A DNA stretch of 64,000 nt from positions 4,278,001 to 4,342,000 of the forward strand of contig NW_020825298.1 of assembly GCF_003286085.1 (NCBI RefSeq), given 5' to 3'. A program made the position numbers and the translations under genes. This document shows, piece by piece, positions 12,601-27,600 of this stretch. Every line of letters starts with the position of its first letter. The stretch's first letter is position 1. Source of the DNA: Drosophila persimilis (Eukaryota > Arthropoda > Insecta > Diptera > Drosophilidae). The notes under the pieces are model-generated. The model ran no database searches. It was not told the DNA's origin and saw nothing but the letters and a program-made list of their open reading frames with translations.

Positions 12601-15600
12601 GAAGATGCGAATGATGGACTCGGCACAACCCACGAGTATGAAGTTCTCGTTGACGCAAATGCAATTGGCATTTGTGGTGCGGCACTGCACCCATTTGTCC
12701 AGCAATCGCCGCGAACTGAACTCCACCAGATGGCCCTGGCGGGTGATGGCATACGTGCTCTCCGCACAGATCCCCTTGCCGCAGGCCACGGCACAGAAAT
12801 CATTGTCCCGCAAATCGCCCAAAATAGCGCTGCGTCCCATCAGAGGGATGGGATCTTTGTACTGTCGAAGAGAAAAGAGAACTTTAATCACACATTCTCC
12901 CAAGGATATTTCAGTTTCGATACGTACCCTGCGGGATCCTTCCAAGTACCAATATTTGACATGACGATTGCCCACGGTGACAAAGTAGGTGCCGTCTTCG
13001 GCAAAGCAAACGGCAGCCACCTTGGAGCTAATCTTATTCGAGGCCATCTTTAGGTTGGCCCGCCAGTCGAACACGTTTACGATCATGTCGTGCTGTGAGC
13101 CAACTGAAACCAGGTACTTTCCCGTGGGCGAGAAGGCCTAAAGAGGGGAATTAATTAATCGATTAGTGAATGATCGTATGGAAATTGAATCTTTGACTAG
13201 GGAAAGGGATGATCGATATTTTTAGTGGCATCCAGTATACGAAATCATATTAAAACTTTCTAGAATCGCAATAAAAGTTCATTCGTAAAAGATAATATTT
13301 GATTTTGTATTGGAATATTATCGATTGTAACATTGATACATCAAATGTGTCACTCCTTTAAATCTTTCCAAGAATGTTGTATTTATGATCGATTTATCGG
13401 TTCTAGATATTCTTGATAGTCTTATCGATTGTAGACAACCTTCATCCTTTTGTTATGGACTTACCACACAGGTGACGGCATATTTGTGATCCACAAAATC
13501 GGCAATAACACTGCCGCCGGTGCAGTGCTCCAGATTGCCATTGGGCGTCTCCAGCTCCCAGACTTTGATGGCCGGATTGATGCCACATTCGCCGGTGGCC
13601 ACATACCGGCCGCAGCGTGAGAAGGCGACGGATGTGAATGCTTTGCGGGAGGTATTGACCAGATAGGCCTGTGTCTGACGTTTGGCATTGAACAGCACCA
13701 CAGTGCAGCTGTAAACAAGAGAAAGAAAACGGAATATTCAATCAGCCAGAGGATTCATTGAATAGATGGGTATTTATTTTTCACAATCATTTTGGCAGTG
13801 ACCCTTTAAGGACGTCCTTGACCAAGTCAGAGGGTAAATGTGGCTCACACATTTAAAATGCCCAAGGATAGCCAGGCCATGTTGGCCTTTCTGCGTTCTC
13901 TTTTGCCTGGCGAGGCGACGAGGCGAAAGAGTCGTGCCCGCCCATGTCCTGCCCTTCAACCAGTTCCTGCCTCCGTTTAACCCTCTTATGACTGTAGCTA
14001 ACTGCCTGCCTCCCGGCCTCCCTGCCACACTGCCTCCCTTCCTCATTCCTTATTAAGCTGCTCTTTGGGTTTTATTTCAGCCAGTTTTATTTCTGTTGTT
14101 GCTCAACGTTAATGAGAACATAACGCCCACATCTTTCACTTGTGTATGTAGTTTTATACCCTGAGAGAAGTGGATTCCCCCAAACGTTCTGGTGTCATCA
14201 TCTTCTGGGAAGAACAGATGGGCTTCTACTAAAATATTCTTGGGATTAGCTATAACTACTCGTATGTTCTGTGTTAGATTTCACCCCTAAGTTTTCTCTC
14301 AGTTCCCTTTTCTAGAGCATTCCTTAGTCGTTGTAGAAGCTGCCGCATTTCTCAGTCCTTAACATTTTCTATTTATTATCCTCCAACAAATTGTGTGCTG
14401 AGAGAAACGGAAACACACAGACTGTAGGGGCCCTCAAAGTGGGAGTATATATGCAGTTTTTGTTAATGCACATAATTGGTATAATGCCTGAGCTTAATTT
14501 ACTGTCATAGAAATGCGGCACCAGATAAAAAAGCAACAGCAATTGCTGCAAGAGCAGCTCAAAAGCCAAAGCAAAAAGATCACGGTATAAATCCTCTTAA
14601 TTGAGTGGAACTGTTGACATTACGCATACGCCCTGGTGTAATAAGATAACTAATTGAGGGACTGTCCAGGCTCCAGACTCTATTTAATCCCGATTTGCAG
14701 CTGTCATTCCCCGGACATTTCCTGCCGCATTCCCATCTGTGTATCTCCGTTTAACCAATCTGTCATTGATAATTATTATTATTACTATTTTGCATATTAC
14801 GTACACGCAGCGTAATAGCCAATTGTGAGAAAATGTTCAGTGACATATGCAAATCCTCACGAGAGGGGACTCTCTGTGGAAATTGCAGTCGCATTGACAT
14901 TAAATGTGTAACCAGCTGACGTTATGTCACCTCCTAGCCTGTGCTCCTATTACCCTGGGCCTCTCCCCTGCCGCTGTGTGCATGTCTCTGTCACAGAAAT
15001 TTCCCGAACTGAATCTCCCCCCATCCGAATGTGAAAAGGCAGCCATGTATGACAGTCGTAGAAAGATTAAATCAACAATTTTCATTGCAGATTTGTTTGC
15101 GGTCCCAAAATCAACCTTCTGTCTGACGGAACTGGAACCGGATTTTCTTTTAAGGCCAAACGAAAGGGAAATGAGGGATCCAAGGATGCGTGTGTGTGTT
15201 TCCTTTAATTTTAGGTTTTTCTTACCCCGCTGGATAGGCCAGGAGGCCGCTGACTGGTGAAACATCCAACGCCGCATTGCTGCACACAGTCAGACCCAAG
15301 ACTTTTTTGAGTTTTATCTGCAAAAAGAGAGAACATGCGAAATCATTAGATATTGCATCACTTTTTTTTCCAACTTCTTATGTGGTAAGAGATATTTGTT
15401 TTTGGTGTTTATTTTCGTTCAGACAAGGTCGCTCTGTAGATTGTGGAACATTGAACCATTCGTAATATTTGCCCAACATTCAGTTAAAAAAAACCTACAA
15501 CTTGTTGTGTGAATTGCTAACGCACACAATTCGCACATTTATCTTGTTGTTATTTTTTTGGGTTGTTTGCATATCGTACCCCAAAGCCTTATTCGACTTA

Positions 15601-18600
15601 CATAAACCCCAACATTAACATGAGAAAAACGAAAACCGAAATGCCTCGGCACTCACTACAAATGTTAACATGATTTTCCAATCATATTTTTACCAAAATA
15701 ATCAATTGGATTATGAATAAACTTGGGTTCACTGTTGACTTGATTTGGGGAGAAAGTTTGAGGTTGAATTAATCAAAAGGCAATCAGCCAGGCAGTGAGC
15801 AGCGCAGCCACAGCGGAAATGCAAAGAAATCTGTGATTATGGGCGGATGAAGGGATTTGTGGAAGGTCAAACCAAACAATTTTATGGATTAACTACTTAA
15901 ATTGTTCTAGTAAAAATTACTAAATTAATTAAGGGACCTCATCGTATAAATAGTATGTTTTCCTTCAACTTTTCTTGGCTTTTGTTTCTTTAAAGAAAAA
16001 ATAAACTTTTACTCTGCCTTGTTTTACCCCAACTATTCGCCGACTACCATATAATTTTGCACGCTTCTAAGTTGGGAAACGTAAAGCCCCACTAATGATT
16101 TCATTCATTAAAAACAAAACAACCATTGCTCTTTGTATTTTGCTCGTATTTATGTTCATAAATGCCGCCAGGCGAACACCCGAACAGCAGAGCAGCTGTT
16201 ACGCCTCACTTGAGAGCCTCACCTTGATCTTGCCCAAGCGTTTAAGTTATGGGTTATTAAAAAACAGAGAAAAAAGGCACGAAATAGCCATAACAATTAA
16301 GGGGCGTACAGAGTGCTATAGAACACAACGGAACGGCAACGGCGACCGAACAGGTTGGGCTTTTTTCAAAAGGAAGTGCAAGAGTCAGGTTGAAGTACTC
16401 TGTGCCACTGACTACCGCATTCATTGAATGTATAGTTTTCTACTTATAGAGAGACATTGATTCGTACACCCAATTGAGTGGGCGATCTCACTTGGTTTCA
16501 AGGCACTCCATAAAAAACAAAACACTTCCATCAATGCGGCCGCATTTGCACAGAGAGCATCCGAAAGATACTTGAACGATCTGCGTCGCAGAACAGAACC
16601 CCAGATACAAACTAACGAATACATTCAGGCTGAGATCATCTCGACCGAGAGAGGGATAGAGAGAGAGTATTTGTCTACAACGAGAATCGGTTTTATTGTG
16701 GCTTGTTTCACTTAAGCAAATAACAGCAACACCAACGCATACGCAGCCTTTAAAATCTATATCTTAATGCATAAGGTCGATCTATCCCAACCGGTTTTTC
16801 ACTTCTCTCTTTCTCTCTCTCTCTCTCTGAGTATTCCTCAGTATTTGTATCTCTCTCTCATTCGAATATTTGCATTTTTAATGACAATAATATGCCGTGA
16901 AATTGTAAACAAATTTCTGATCATGACTAAAATACGGCAACAATGAACACAAATCTGCTAACCGTGCCTGAATAATGATTATGATAAAAGCCGCGAATTT
17001 TATGCTACCCCCAGAAATCATGACCAAGTGGCATCGATTTCAGTTAAGTGGCAGAAAGAGAGATGATCGAGAGAGATCGAGAGGGAGAGTGCCAGAGGGA
17101 GATTTCTAAATAGAGATGTAAAAACAATTACGGGGCGTATGCGCAACGAAATCCCTGAGCTACGATTGCAACGGCAAGGCAGGCGGCGCGACGGGGGCGT
17201 AATCTGTTTTCGAAGCAATAATTAAGCAAATCAGATGCCGCCACTGGGAATTTCTTGGGATTTCAACAGATTGGAATTCTCCTTTTAATTCATTCAACAT
17301 TTTTTTTGTATTAGTTATTTGATAAGATTATTTTTATTTTATTGGACTATTTATTTTATCCACTTAATCATATGAGTATTTTTAATAAAACCTTCATCTT
17401 TCTTAATCTTTAATTAAGTGAATTTAATCTGTTTCTATTTCCATTTGATTTGATTTCTTTATTTATTGACATTAAAATTACTGTAAAGTTGTTTATACTT
17501 GACTTTTTATGTTTGTGCATTTAAACCCTGTATTTATAGTTTTTTCTCTTTTCTATAATATTGTTGATTTGTTCCTTAATTACTCGTAAATGAATGACTG
17601 ATTAATTTATGTTAAATTTCGCAGGTGAAAATAATTATTTTAATATGAATAGCATTTGGGGTCGAGGGATATATGGTTATAGAATATTGACTTATATTTG
17701 AAATTATATATTTTTTTATAATTAACATTTTTTTAACTGAAATCTTTCTTAAATTTAAGTGTCTGTCTTTTTCTTGTTCACTTTTTTATTTCCACTTTTT
17801 TTTTGTAGTTTTTGTTATTCCTTAAAAATCTCTTGTCCATTAATTAACGATAAAAATCAATCAAAATCCTTGCCACTCTCTCTGTTGGTTTACCCTAATC
17901 TATTTTCTATATATCCACCACAAACAGATGCCGCCAGAGCACCATAGAATTTTAAAAATCATTAATTTTACAAATTTTTCCTTTGGATTTTTTGGAAACG
18001 GAAGTCAACACACGCCATCCATCAAAGCCGAATTTGGGTGTTGCCAAAAAGAACGGCTACGGCTCACAGACAAAAAAACATTCAGCAAACATTCTTTTGT
18101 TACAAATTTGGTCTAGTAGCGAAATTTATTGTGAGCAGCCGAGAGCTGAAATTTCCATTTTGTGTGACAGATGCGGCAGTTGAATGGTAATTAATTATTA
18201 TTTAATGTTGGCTTGTTTCGGATTCGGAATCGGACTCGGTTTCGGTTTCGGTTTCGGGGCTTGGGGATCGAGATCCGATGGAGTGACGAAATCATGGCCA
18301 TGACAGCAAAGCAGCAAAACAGCAGAAATTGGTCAAGAAGCACAGTAAACTGTGGGCCAAAGCACAACACTTTTCGGTCAAGTGGCTTTTGGCCCAATGC
18401 CCGGACTGTGTTAATGAAATGGCCAGTGGTGTCTGTGCCTGTGATGTATGATAATCATGAAGTTTGTGGTGCTGCTGTTTATTGATTTGACCAAGTTCAA
18501 TGCACGCAGCAGTTGCAGCCGAGTGCTGGCCAAATTCTATAGCTGCCCACATGGGATCGTACTGGGATTATTGCTGACTCTGCTGCCCACAACATCTGCT

Positions 18601-21600
18601 GGCAGAAAGGCCACAAAATAAGCTGAAATATTTGCCGGGGACAGGTGTCAACCGAGAATCCAGCAGTCACGCAATGAAAAGTCAACAAAAAACAAACCCC
18701 CACGAGAGAGAGACCATCAAAAAAGATTTATTTATGCAAATGGATTCTCCCGCCAGTGAGAACCAAACTTGACTGCAAAATGAGGAAGTTTTCAGCCGAA
18801 ATTGGGTTGCCTTTTTGGCCGGGCTGTAATTTCAGCAGACTTCCAGTTAAAATACATTAATATTTATAATAAAAACCATGTTCAGTAATAATTATATTTA
18901 CACATGGCATGCCGCAAATTGTTGGCTCGGTTACACTCCAGCAGCCAAAAAACCATCTACCAAGCAAGCGGTGGCGCCTCCATCAAGCCCAAGTCTTGGC
19001 CGCAGATTAAGCCGCAAAAACAAAAGCCTGGCTAATTGCCTACCCGGTTTCAATCGATAAAAGAGCAGGCGCCGGAGCAGGAAAAGATTTTCATTCTTGA
19101 ATAATTAATCCATGAATTATTGAAATGCTGATAAGTCAGCGCCAAGGAGTAGCTTCTTCGGCTAAAATGAATATTAATTGCAATTATGCTAACTCCACCA
19201 AAAGTTGGCATAACTTAAAGTTTGATTTGTGGTTTGGATTTCTTTTCTTAGAAGCCTTCAAACCTGAAATACATTCTTAGGCATACATTTTTGTATTTTT
19301 GTATTTTGGTGGCACACTATTTTTAGTTAATAACAAAAAAAAGCTCAAATCTAAGTCAATTTGTTTTTGTGTACAATTCTTATTTTCAATTTTTTGTGTT
19401 GGCCACGGTTTGAGCATTTCCAATTGGCTTTCATCGGCTTATTCGCTCCCCCTCGTACATGGCCCTCATAACAAAGCAAACAAGAAATAGTACAAAAAAG
19501 ACCTACATACAAATAGAAGCTCAATAGGCGAGGTACCTGCATAGATACATTTGTATCTACAATGCTATTACGTGAGCAAAATGTTTATGACTATAAAAAC
19601 AAGAGCCAAAACCAGAGCCAAAGCCAAGACAAACGAATTATAGATGGAACTTTGGTTTCCTTTTGAGCTTTAAGACTCTGCCGATAGATTGAGATTCCTT
19701 ACAGATCTTTGTAGCTGCTGATATTGAGATTCCTTAGAGTTTCACAAAAGCCACCGATATTGAGATTCCTTTAAGCTTTTAGAAGCTGCCGCCAGCAGCC
19801 GAAACTCGTAATTGCCTATAATTACCAGAGGCAGGCACAAAACAATTTAAGATCCGAACAAAAGCAGATAGAATATCTACAGGCCAGAGCGGGAGTAGAA
19901 AACCACAAAAATCCATTACGAATGCGGAGACAAAACTTGTGTGCCACATGAATCATGCGGCGGCGACGGCGGCCAAGACCAAGTCCACACAGCCCCCATG
20001 TGGGCCGCAACAATGTTTTAATGGCAGATACAGATACATCTAACTGTAGCTCTGGCTATATCTAAACGGATGTTGCTTTGGCAAATATGCAAAAGCGGGA
20101 AAAAGAAAGAGAAAAGCCCAGCCAGACAGACAACAGAACTTGCTTTCAAATGAAAGTTGTCTCCAGCCGACAGTCCGATTTCATTCCATCTACTACATAT
20201 ACTCGAACTCGAAGTCGTACTCGCACTCGTACTCGTACTGGTATCCGTATGTGGAACGACCTTTACCTCATAGGCTGCCACATCCTCCTTGCCGTAGATG
20301 GCAACTGGCGACGAGTTTCGTGGGGCAAACATTTCTCAATCCCTTTTTGAACGGCGGCAGGCAAAAACATTCCTTGCACAAAAAATATTCACTTATTTTT
20401 TTTTGGTTAATTGTAAAACTTTAACTTCTTTTTTTATGGCACATTTGAGACAGACGCCCACCAAAAAACGGTTGTTGTTTTTGTTTTATTTTTTGGTTTC
20501 TGTTTTTTTTTTTTTTTTGTATATAAATTCGTAATGTTTTTTGGGGGCGTTTCGTATAATTAATAATACACTTGAAATAATACTTTATTTGTCGGCTTTT
20601 CTGCTATATTTCCTCTATATATTTCCGAGTTTAAGGTTTTTTTGTGTTTTGTTCGTTGCTTTTTCGGGTGACTAGTCTTTTATAACATTTAGTTTTTATT
20701 TTCTTCTTTTTTTTTTTATTGCGACTTTGTCAAGGTCGTGCTGGGTGTTCTCTTCGGTCTCGCTCTTGGAGTTCGGTTCGTTGTATCTTTCAGTGCCGAT
20801 TCATTCGTTGCGGTATCTTGTATCTTTTGCTTATTTTTCCACTATTTTCTCTATCACTTATTTCATCTTTTGCCACTAATTTTTCTGTAATTTATTAAAT
20901 CTTTTTCCGCTTCTTTTTCTATAATTTATTTCTTCTTTTATGAATCTCTCATAAAAATATTCGTTGCACGTTTTTGCTGCGGGCTTTTGCTAATTTCTTT
21001 TTTACAACAAATAAAGCATAGCTTAAATAATTATTCAAAAAATATTTCTTGTCGTTTTATTGCGGTTATTATCGTCGTGTGTTGTGTGTGTTTGCGTTTT
21101 GTGTTGTGTTGTGTTGTGTCAGCCGTTGTCGCGTATCGTTTTTTAGCGCGGCTCAAATGAAACTGCCGCGATTCCAACAGGCGGCCAAGGCACACGACGC
21201 GTTTGTTGTCGTAGACACATATCGATATTGAGTTAACAGAGAGCTTGAGACGACAAGACAGAGAGACAAGACAAAAGAGCGCGGACACTGACTGCGGACT
21301 GTCGACTGGGCAGCCGGATTGAGTTTTTGAGAGACACACACACACACACACACGCACACAAACACACAACAGATTTGGTAGCACGCACACGTATCTCTTA
21401 GATACTCAATCTTCAAACTCAGTTCGCGCTGGCTTGTCTCAGCGGTCGCGCTCATTAATTTGCATATTTCGTTAAGAAAACCAAAACAAGAACGAATGCC
21501 AGAGACATTCATGAGACTATGAGATACCCAGTGAACAGATTTATTGAGTGAGAAGATTCTGTAAACATTAGCTCAATATCTTAAGAACTTTGGATGCTAT

Positions 21601-24600
21601 GAACATTTAAACAATTGTCGCTGAAGCAGAGATGTAAGAAAATTCAGAGTATTCCCTGACGTTCATTGAGTTCACAGTTTTACTTATCTGTTTATTCTGT
21701 TCCCCCCAAAACCGAATACACCCTTCTCCTCTGCGATTACCAGGTACCCCCACCTAAAAACACGTTTGGATAACAGTCCAAAAAAAGGCGATCGGATCGT
21801 TGATTCTAACACGCGATTCTCGACACAAAAATCGAACACAAAATGTACTTCAAATCAATGCAACTTCAAGAGGGGCCAAAGGAGGGGGACAGTTCCAGAG
21901 CGTATTCGATTTAGTGACTCTCGTAATTAATCAAATGTCACTAGTGGTTATGTCACCCACGATTCGCTTTAATTAGTTAATAATCTGCATATATGAATAA
22001 TCAATAGTGGAAAGTTATCAATACAGATCGGTCCATTGTAGTGTTGTCTGTCTGTCTGTCTGCACTGCCCACCGAATGCAATAAATTCTCGGGCAAACAG
22101 ATCCATATTCCCCACTGAAAGAATTGTAGGCGTACACGTTCCCTCCAAATGCCGTATGCCGTATGTTGTAAAATGAAATTAGGCAAATCAACAGCAGCAG
22201 CAGCAGCAGCAGATACTCGTACTTCGGGTCAGCCAAGTGGAACACAATTTAGTGGCCATGCGGATAGATAGATAGATAGATAGACAGATAGATGGCTTTT
22301 CCGTGGGTCCGCCAGAGCCCGTTCCAGATGTAGTCGTGGCTATGGCTAAATAAAGCCATAGAATTATACGAGATTGTTGCAGAGAATATATTTATGTATA
22401 TGGATAATATCTGACCAATCGTTTATGACTTATGGCTGTGCTTCATTTGGGTCTGCGTCGGAGTGCTTTTCTGCGGGTTTACACGTTTGGGAATATCACG
22501 TAGTAAATTATCGCGAATTTGGGAGATTGGAACTGCCAACTTGCTGAGCAAAAGCCAAGTATTTTGAATCAATTGTTTAACCAATGAATGCAATCAGTAA
22601 AAGGGGAATATATTTGATATTTAAACCAGAAATGTTGCACTTCCTAATCCTAAAGATACATTTTCTGCTTAAATTTAGATGGAGAACCACATTATCTGTA
22701 GTCCTTAAACGTAAAACTATCCTTACGACAAGGTTTGTTGAAGAATGAAGCCTTTCTTTAGAGTATTGCAGGCCCTTTCCACTTTTTTAGTCATAAATCT
22801 AGGCTGCGATGTGTTTCCACATCCCATAGTCATAATTTTCCGACACATTTCCCCACAGCCCAAACTTAACCCCATGTTAAACCCATTTTGACCCCCCCCT
22901 CCCTAGGCATGCCCCACCATAAATTGCGCTTTCATTTCAAGATCTCAAGATCGTGATAGTGTCAGCACGCATAAACTTGACGCTTTAGGCCTTTCGTTCA
23001 AGTGCAATCATAAGCCCAACTATTGCACAAAAGCCAATCAAAAAGGTAGCTACCTTTCCATAAACAACTCGCCGCCACACACAACAGGCAGCACACACAA
23101 AACACTCGACAAACAACTAGACAACAGCAGAAACGACAGAAAAGAAAATCAATTTGCATAACACAAATCAAGTGAAATAATCAGGCATCACAGAAAGAGA
23201 GAAAGAGAGAGAGAGGGACAGAGAGACCGAGCCCCAGCCCCGAGACCAAATCCGAGCGCTCGAACGCATTGCACCGACAGATTGACAAACAAAGCAAAAG
23301 CAAGCACATGGGGAAACGAGAGAAGGAAATAGAAGACGAAGATAGAGATACCCTATAAGCGATCTATACTTTGAAAGATAAATAGAGAGTGATTAGGCTT
23401 TGATGAATTCAAAAGTGTAGAACATATCTCAAAGTCTAAGGGCAGATGGAAGATATAGTAGCATGATTGGCATCATAAAAGACAGATATCCTTAATACTA
23501 ATCGTTCTCCTAAGAAACAATCGATAAATCACATTCTTATAGACAATCCATCTTCAAAGCATAGAAGTTTTTCCACTCCACTCTTTGATATACTATCACA
23601 ATTGTTCCTAAGAGAACATATTCCATATAACATAAACTATCATGGATCACCTGATTATAATGTAATGATGCGATCCTTGCTCAAAGACTTGTTTGCTTAT
23701 AGTTCCCTAAAAACCACAATACCCTCTGGAAGGATAGGGTATTCAAAATAGCATAGTTGACATACACCTCTTCTCCTCTGTCACCTTACGGCGGCACACC
23801 CCCTGCTGTCATCCATCGTCCCCCCCCCCGAACCATTCAATGGGGTTCCCAAATTGTGCAGCCAATTTCTTTATCTTGTGCCATGGCCAAAAGAAATGCC
23901 TCTCGCTCTTCCAGTCGCAGTCTTCGCTGCAGTTGCCTCTTGTTTATGGGGGAAAGTTACCAGCGACTTGCTCTGACAGATGCTAGGCAGATAGATACAT
24001 AGATTGGAGCTGGAGCTGGGGCTGGGGCTGGGGCTTGGGTTGGGGTTCGGATCCGGGGGATCTGTGGGTCCCGCCTGCATTCGCCGCATATTCAAATGAA
24101 TGCAGACGCTGCCTGTTGCTGCTGCTGCTGCTGGTTGTGCCACTTGGCTGCCTTTTTCCTTTGATTTGCGCCGTGAAAAATTGCTGGACTGAATGACGTC
24201 TGGGTACTGGGGTACTGGAAGACTGGTAGGCTATCCATCGTCAATAGGGGCTACCATTGTATACCCCCTATATAAAGCTATTTATCGCCATTACCATTGC
24301 CTTCCCACCTTCTTGCAATTTGTAATTAAAATACTTTTTGCCTCATTGTCATTTTTGGATTGCATTTACGTTATTGCTGCCTCCTGCCCCTGCCCCCTGC
24401 CTCCTGCCGCTGCCGCTGCTGTTGCAATTGTACAATTTTCAAATAAGTTTTTGTAATGCAAATTGCAAATCGAATTACTTTTGTTCGTGGCTGTCCAATG
24501 ATGGTGCGGATCTGATATTGTGATCTGTGCTTTTGTTCGCAAAAGATCTCCGTGTGGGCATTATAATTAATAATTATTATTTATGATTTATTTTGTGTAA

Positions 24601-27600
24601 TGCTCTGGGCGTTGCAGATTAGATACCGAGTATCTGGCAACTGTGGGGCTGGCATTTGTGGGGCGGTTGCATCAAGGCAGGTTGTTGTCGAGTGGGGCAG
24701 CCTTTGGGAGAATAGATTGCAATCTAGTATTTAGCTCTTAGCTTGTTCAAGATTTTGATAGGTCAGTCTTTTGAGGGTCTTATTTGCCTGATGGTGTGAC
24801 CTTTTCTTAAACTGAATTCTTTGAAAATGTATCTTACACTGAGTACAAGATAGAGCATCTATCTATTGCAAATTAGTGACGATAAGTCTACTTCTAAGTC
24901 TTCAGTTTAGGAACTGTGCACAAGATTCAGTACTGTTTTCAGCTATCTTTGATATGTATCTATCTCTCTAGGGCACGTCCAGAGAATTTCTGAAACAACA
25001 TACATGTAGTGTGCACGACGAAACACTTTAAGGCTCCTCGCGAGTCTCGCCGATGAGGGTGATTTTTTTCGCTCTATGGTTGGACTGCTCTGTATCTATG
25101 TATCAGTTGTTCTGAGGTATCTTTAATCTATAAAAATAATAATAATATATCCTGTAACTCCAAAACAACAATGAAATAAGTCCTTCCTGATCTTAAGTCA
25201 AAATATTGCCCTGATTGTTATTTGTGATATTTAATTCTTAAAAAATACCACCAATTCTTCCAAGAAATTACCAGAATCGCCTTCATGAATGCATCCCTCC
25301 ATCAATCCGATTCCGTCAATCAAACGACCACCGACCAGCTTTAATCTGAGCTCAAACCAAAAACACTCAACATTTCAATCGCCCGTGTCAATCAATCTAC
25401 CACGTCACTCATTCACTCACTCAATACTGATGTGGCACATGCGCAGGTTGGTCAATCCATCAATATATTGGCGAACGAATTAAAAAAGCTCTCTCTCTCT
25501 CTCTGTGGGGCGATGAGGTAAGCAAGACTCCACGATCTGCGATCTTCGGATCCAATCATTTACAAACGACTGAAACGTTGCCGACAATTTTGATTAATTG
25601 CATAAATATCTATGAATCTTACAGATGCAATTTAATGTGTTACAGCAAATAACAGGTTGCCAGCCAGTCGCTGCGCCTGGCCATCAATTAATACGAAATC
25701 AATAAACCCATTCAAAGAGCGAGACAAAAAAGAGCTAAAACTAAGACTTAAATTACACTTTAATGTGGAGATGGGATGTGGTTATGTGGGGTGTCTGTCG
25801 GGTGGGAAAACCCCCTTCCGTAGATAGTAAAATATGAAACATAATTCAATAATAAAGCGTTGCAATTTACTCTCTCGACTCTCGGCCAACTCTTGAACTA
25901 CGTGACAAGCGTGATGGCCCTCGGCCGCGGTACGAAAATCTGGGAAAATCTGCCCATAAATTCACAAGCGAAAAAGCGAACCCCACCGAATGGAAAGTAG
26001 GAAGAAAATGCATTTTCCAGAGTGCCAGGAGGCCTGCTCTCGAGTGTCAAAGTTGATGAAAGATGCTGGCTGTCCCCGGGCTGGACAGGGGAGTGCTCTT
26101 TGTGCAGCTTCAATCTCTACTAGTCGGGGTCTGGGCTCTAGCTGTGGCTTTAGTTGATTTGAAAGTTTAATCATGTATTAGTGTTGGTTAAGAGACTCTT
26201 TTTTTGGGGGTCTTTTGTTGGTTATTTTATTGGTGGCACGTAGTGCACTCTGTAATGGCCCCGCAATTTGTCTAATGATTGCTATTTGTGCAGAGAGTCA
26301 AGCGCTGGAGAGAGAGGTTTTCTTTTGGTTTTTCGGCCGATTATAAGTGTTAATTATATGGCTTAAACTTCCGAGTGTCGGCTTTTAAAATGGTTTTCGG
26401 TGTAAGCTTCATTTAATTGACAGACAAATCGCGGGGTTTTCCTTGATTTGGTTAATGTTTTTAGTTTTGTTGTGTTTTTTTCGGGTTGTAAATTGAAAAT
26501 GATTTGTAGCTGCTTTCGGTTGGCACTAATGCCTTAATGTGTGGGCTTTAGTGAGTGATTACTGTGGGAAGACCTCTCGGTCGTTAGCTACGGTAAGACC
26601 TCTTAATGGTGCAGTCCATTGCACTTTAATGTCCTATCACTCCGACAAAACTTCGATAGTAATAAGAATAAGTAATATTTAAATTAAAAATTGATTTTTT
26701 AATTACAAAAATAGTGTTTAATACTTTGACTTATTAACTTTTAACAATTTCCTCTCCCTGAGCATACGTTTTTAAATCTAAGTGCAAATACTATAATTCC
26801 AGGACTTATTTCTCTGGTTTCTGAAAAGGTTTTATAAAAATCGATTGCTCAATTCATATTTCTTCATTACATATGAAGAAAATCTACAAAAAATCCCCAT
26901 CAAATCTCTCCCTTTCCTTCACTTATCCCATTACAGCTCCATCTCCATCTTTATCGGGATCTTTAACCCTCGTCATTATCGCACTTCATTTGTGGTCGCC
27001 GTTGGTTTGCATATCAATTACCCTCCTCCCCCTACCCTCTCTCGTGATGGCCCCATTCAAGATATTGATTACATAATGCCCAGATACAAAAAGAGAGAGA
27101 GAGAGGGGAAGGGAGAGAGCTAAATATCAATTTCGTGTGGTCACAAAATGCATTTAAAGATTTAATTATATGGAGAGTGGAGCATTTTATATTTCCATTT
27201 TCATTTTTATGTACTGCTAAATGCTGCAGAGGAGTGGAACGCGTTGTGCGGGGCACTCTTGTGGCAACCACTCGAAAAGAAAAAAAATGCGTTTCAAATC
27301 GTACCGACGGGATACGCCCACAGCAGACGAGCACCGACACTGGTGGCCGATAGTCGCGGGGGAAATCGGGTGGGGGAGACAGACACACCATACGCTGCAG
27401 TTCCATATGTTGTTCCACACACAAAAAAAACGAAGCAAAATGGTTAAATCTCAGCAGCAGCAGCAGACAGAAACAGCAGTTGCAACGCACTTAGCCAAAT
27501 TGCTACAGTTTGACAACCACCAACAGCAGCAGCAAATAACAACAAGAAATCTTAAATATATCATCGAAGACGAAGTGGGAGATACTCTTGCAGATGCGTT

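Larger units (their letters stand above)
15318..20266. other. Wdr62 intron: no supported exon
   Basis: A 4.9-kb AT-rich intron with CT and GA runs (for example 16804-16828), a hexanucleotide-like tract near 18217-18260 and a 35-bp tandem repeat at 19664-19795. One + strand ORF at 16095 starts with a signal-peptide-like segment and is listed separately. Confidence 0.5.

Noticed and set aside
11815-13053. 412-codon + strand ORF
   Set aside because: It lies exactly antisense to the conserved Wdr62 WD40 exon. Strong third-position bias in the real gene keeps the opposite frame open. Its protein has no domain features.
20018-20266. Ser/Thr repeat extension of the proximal first exon
   Set aside because: It is intron sequence after the GTAAAG donor. 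ACTCGT repeats keep the frame open by chance.
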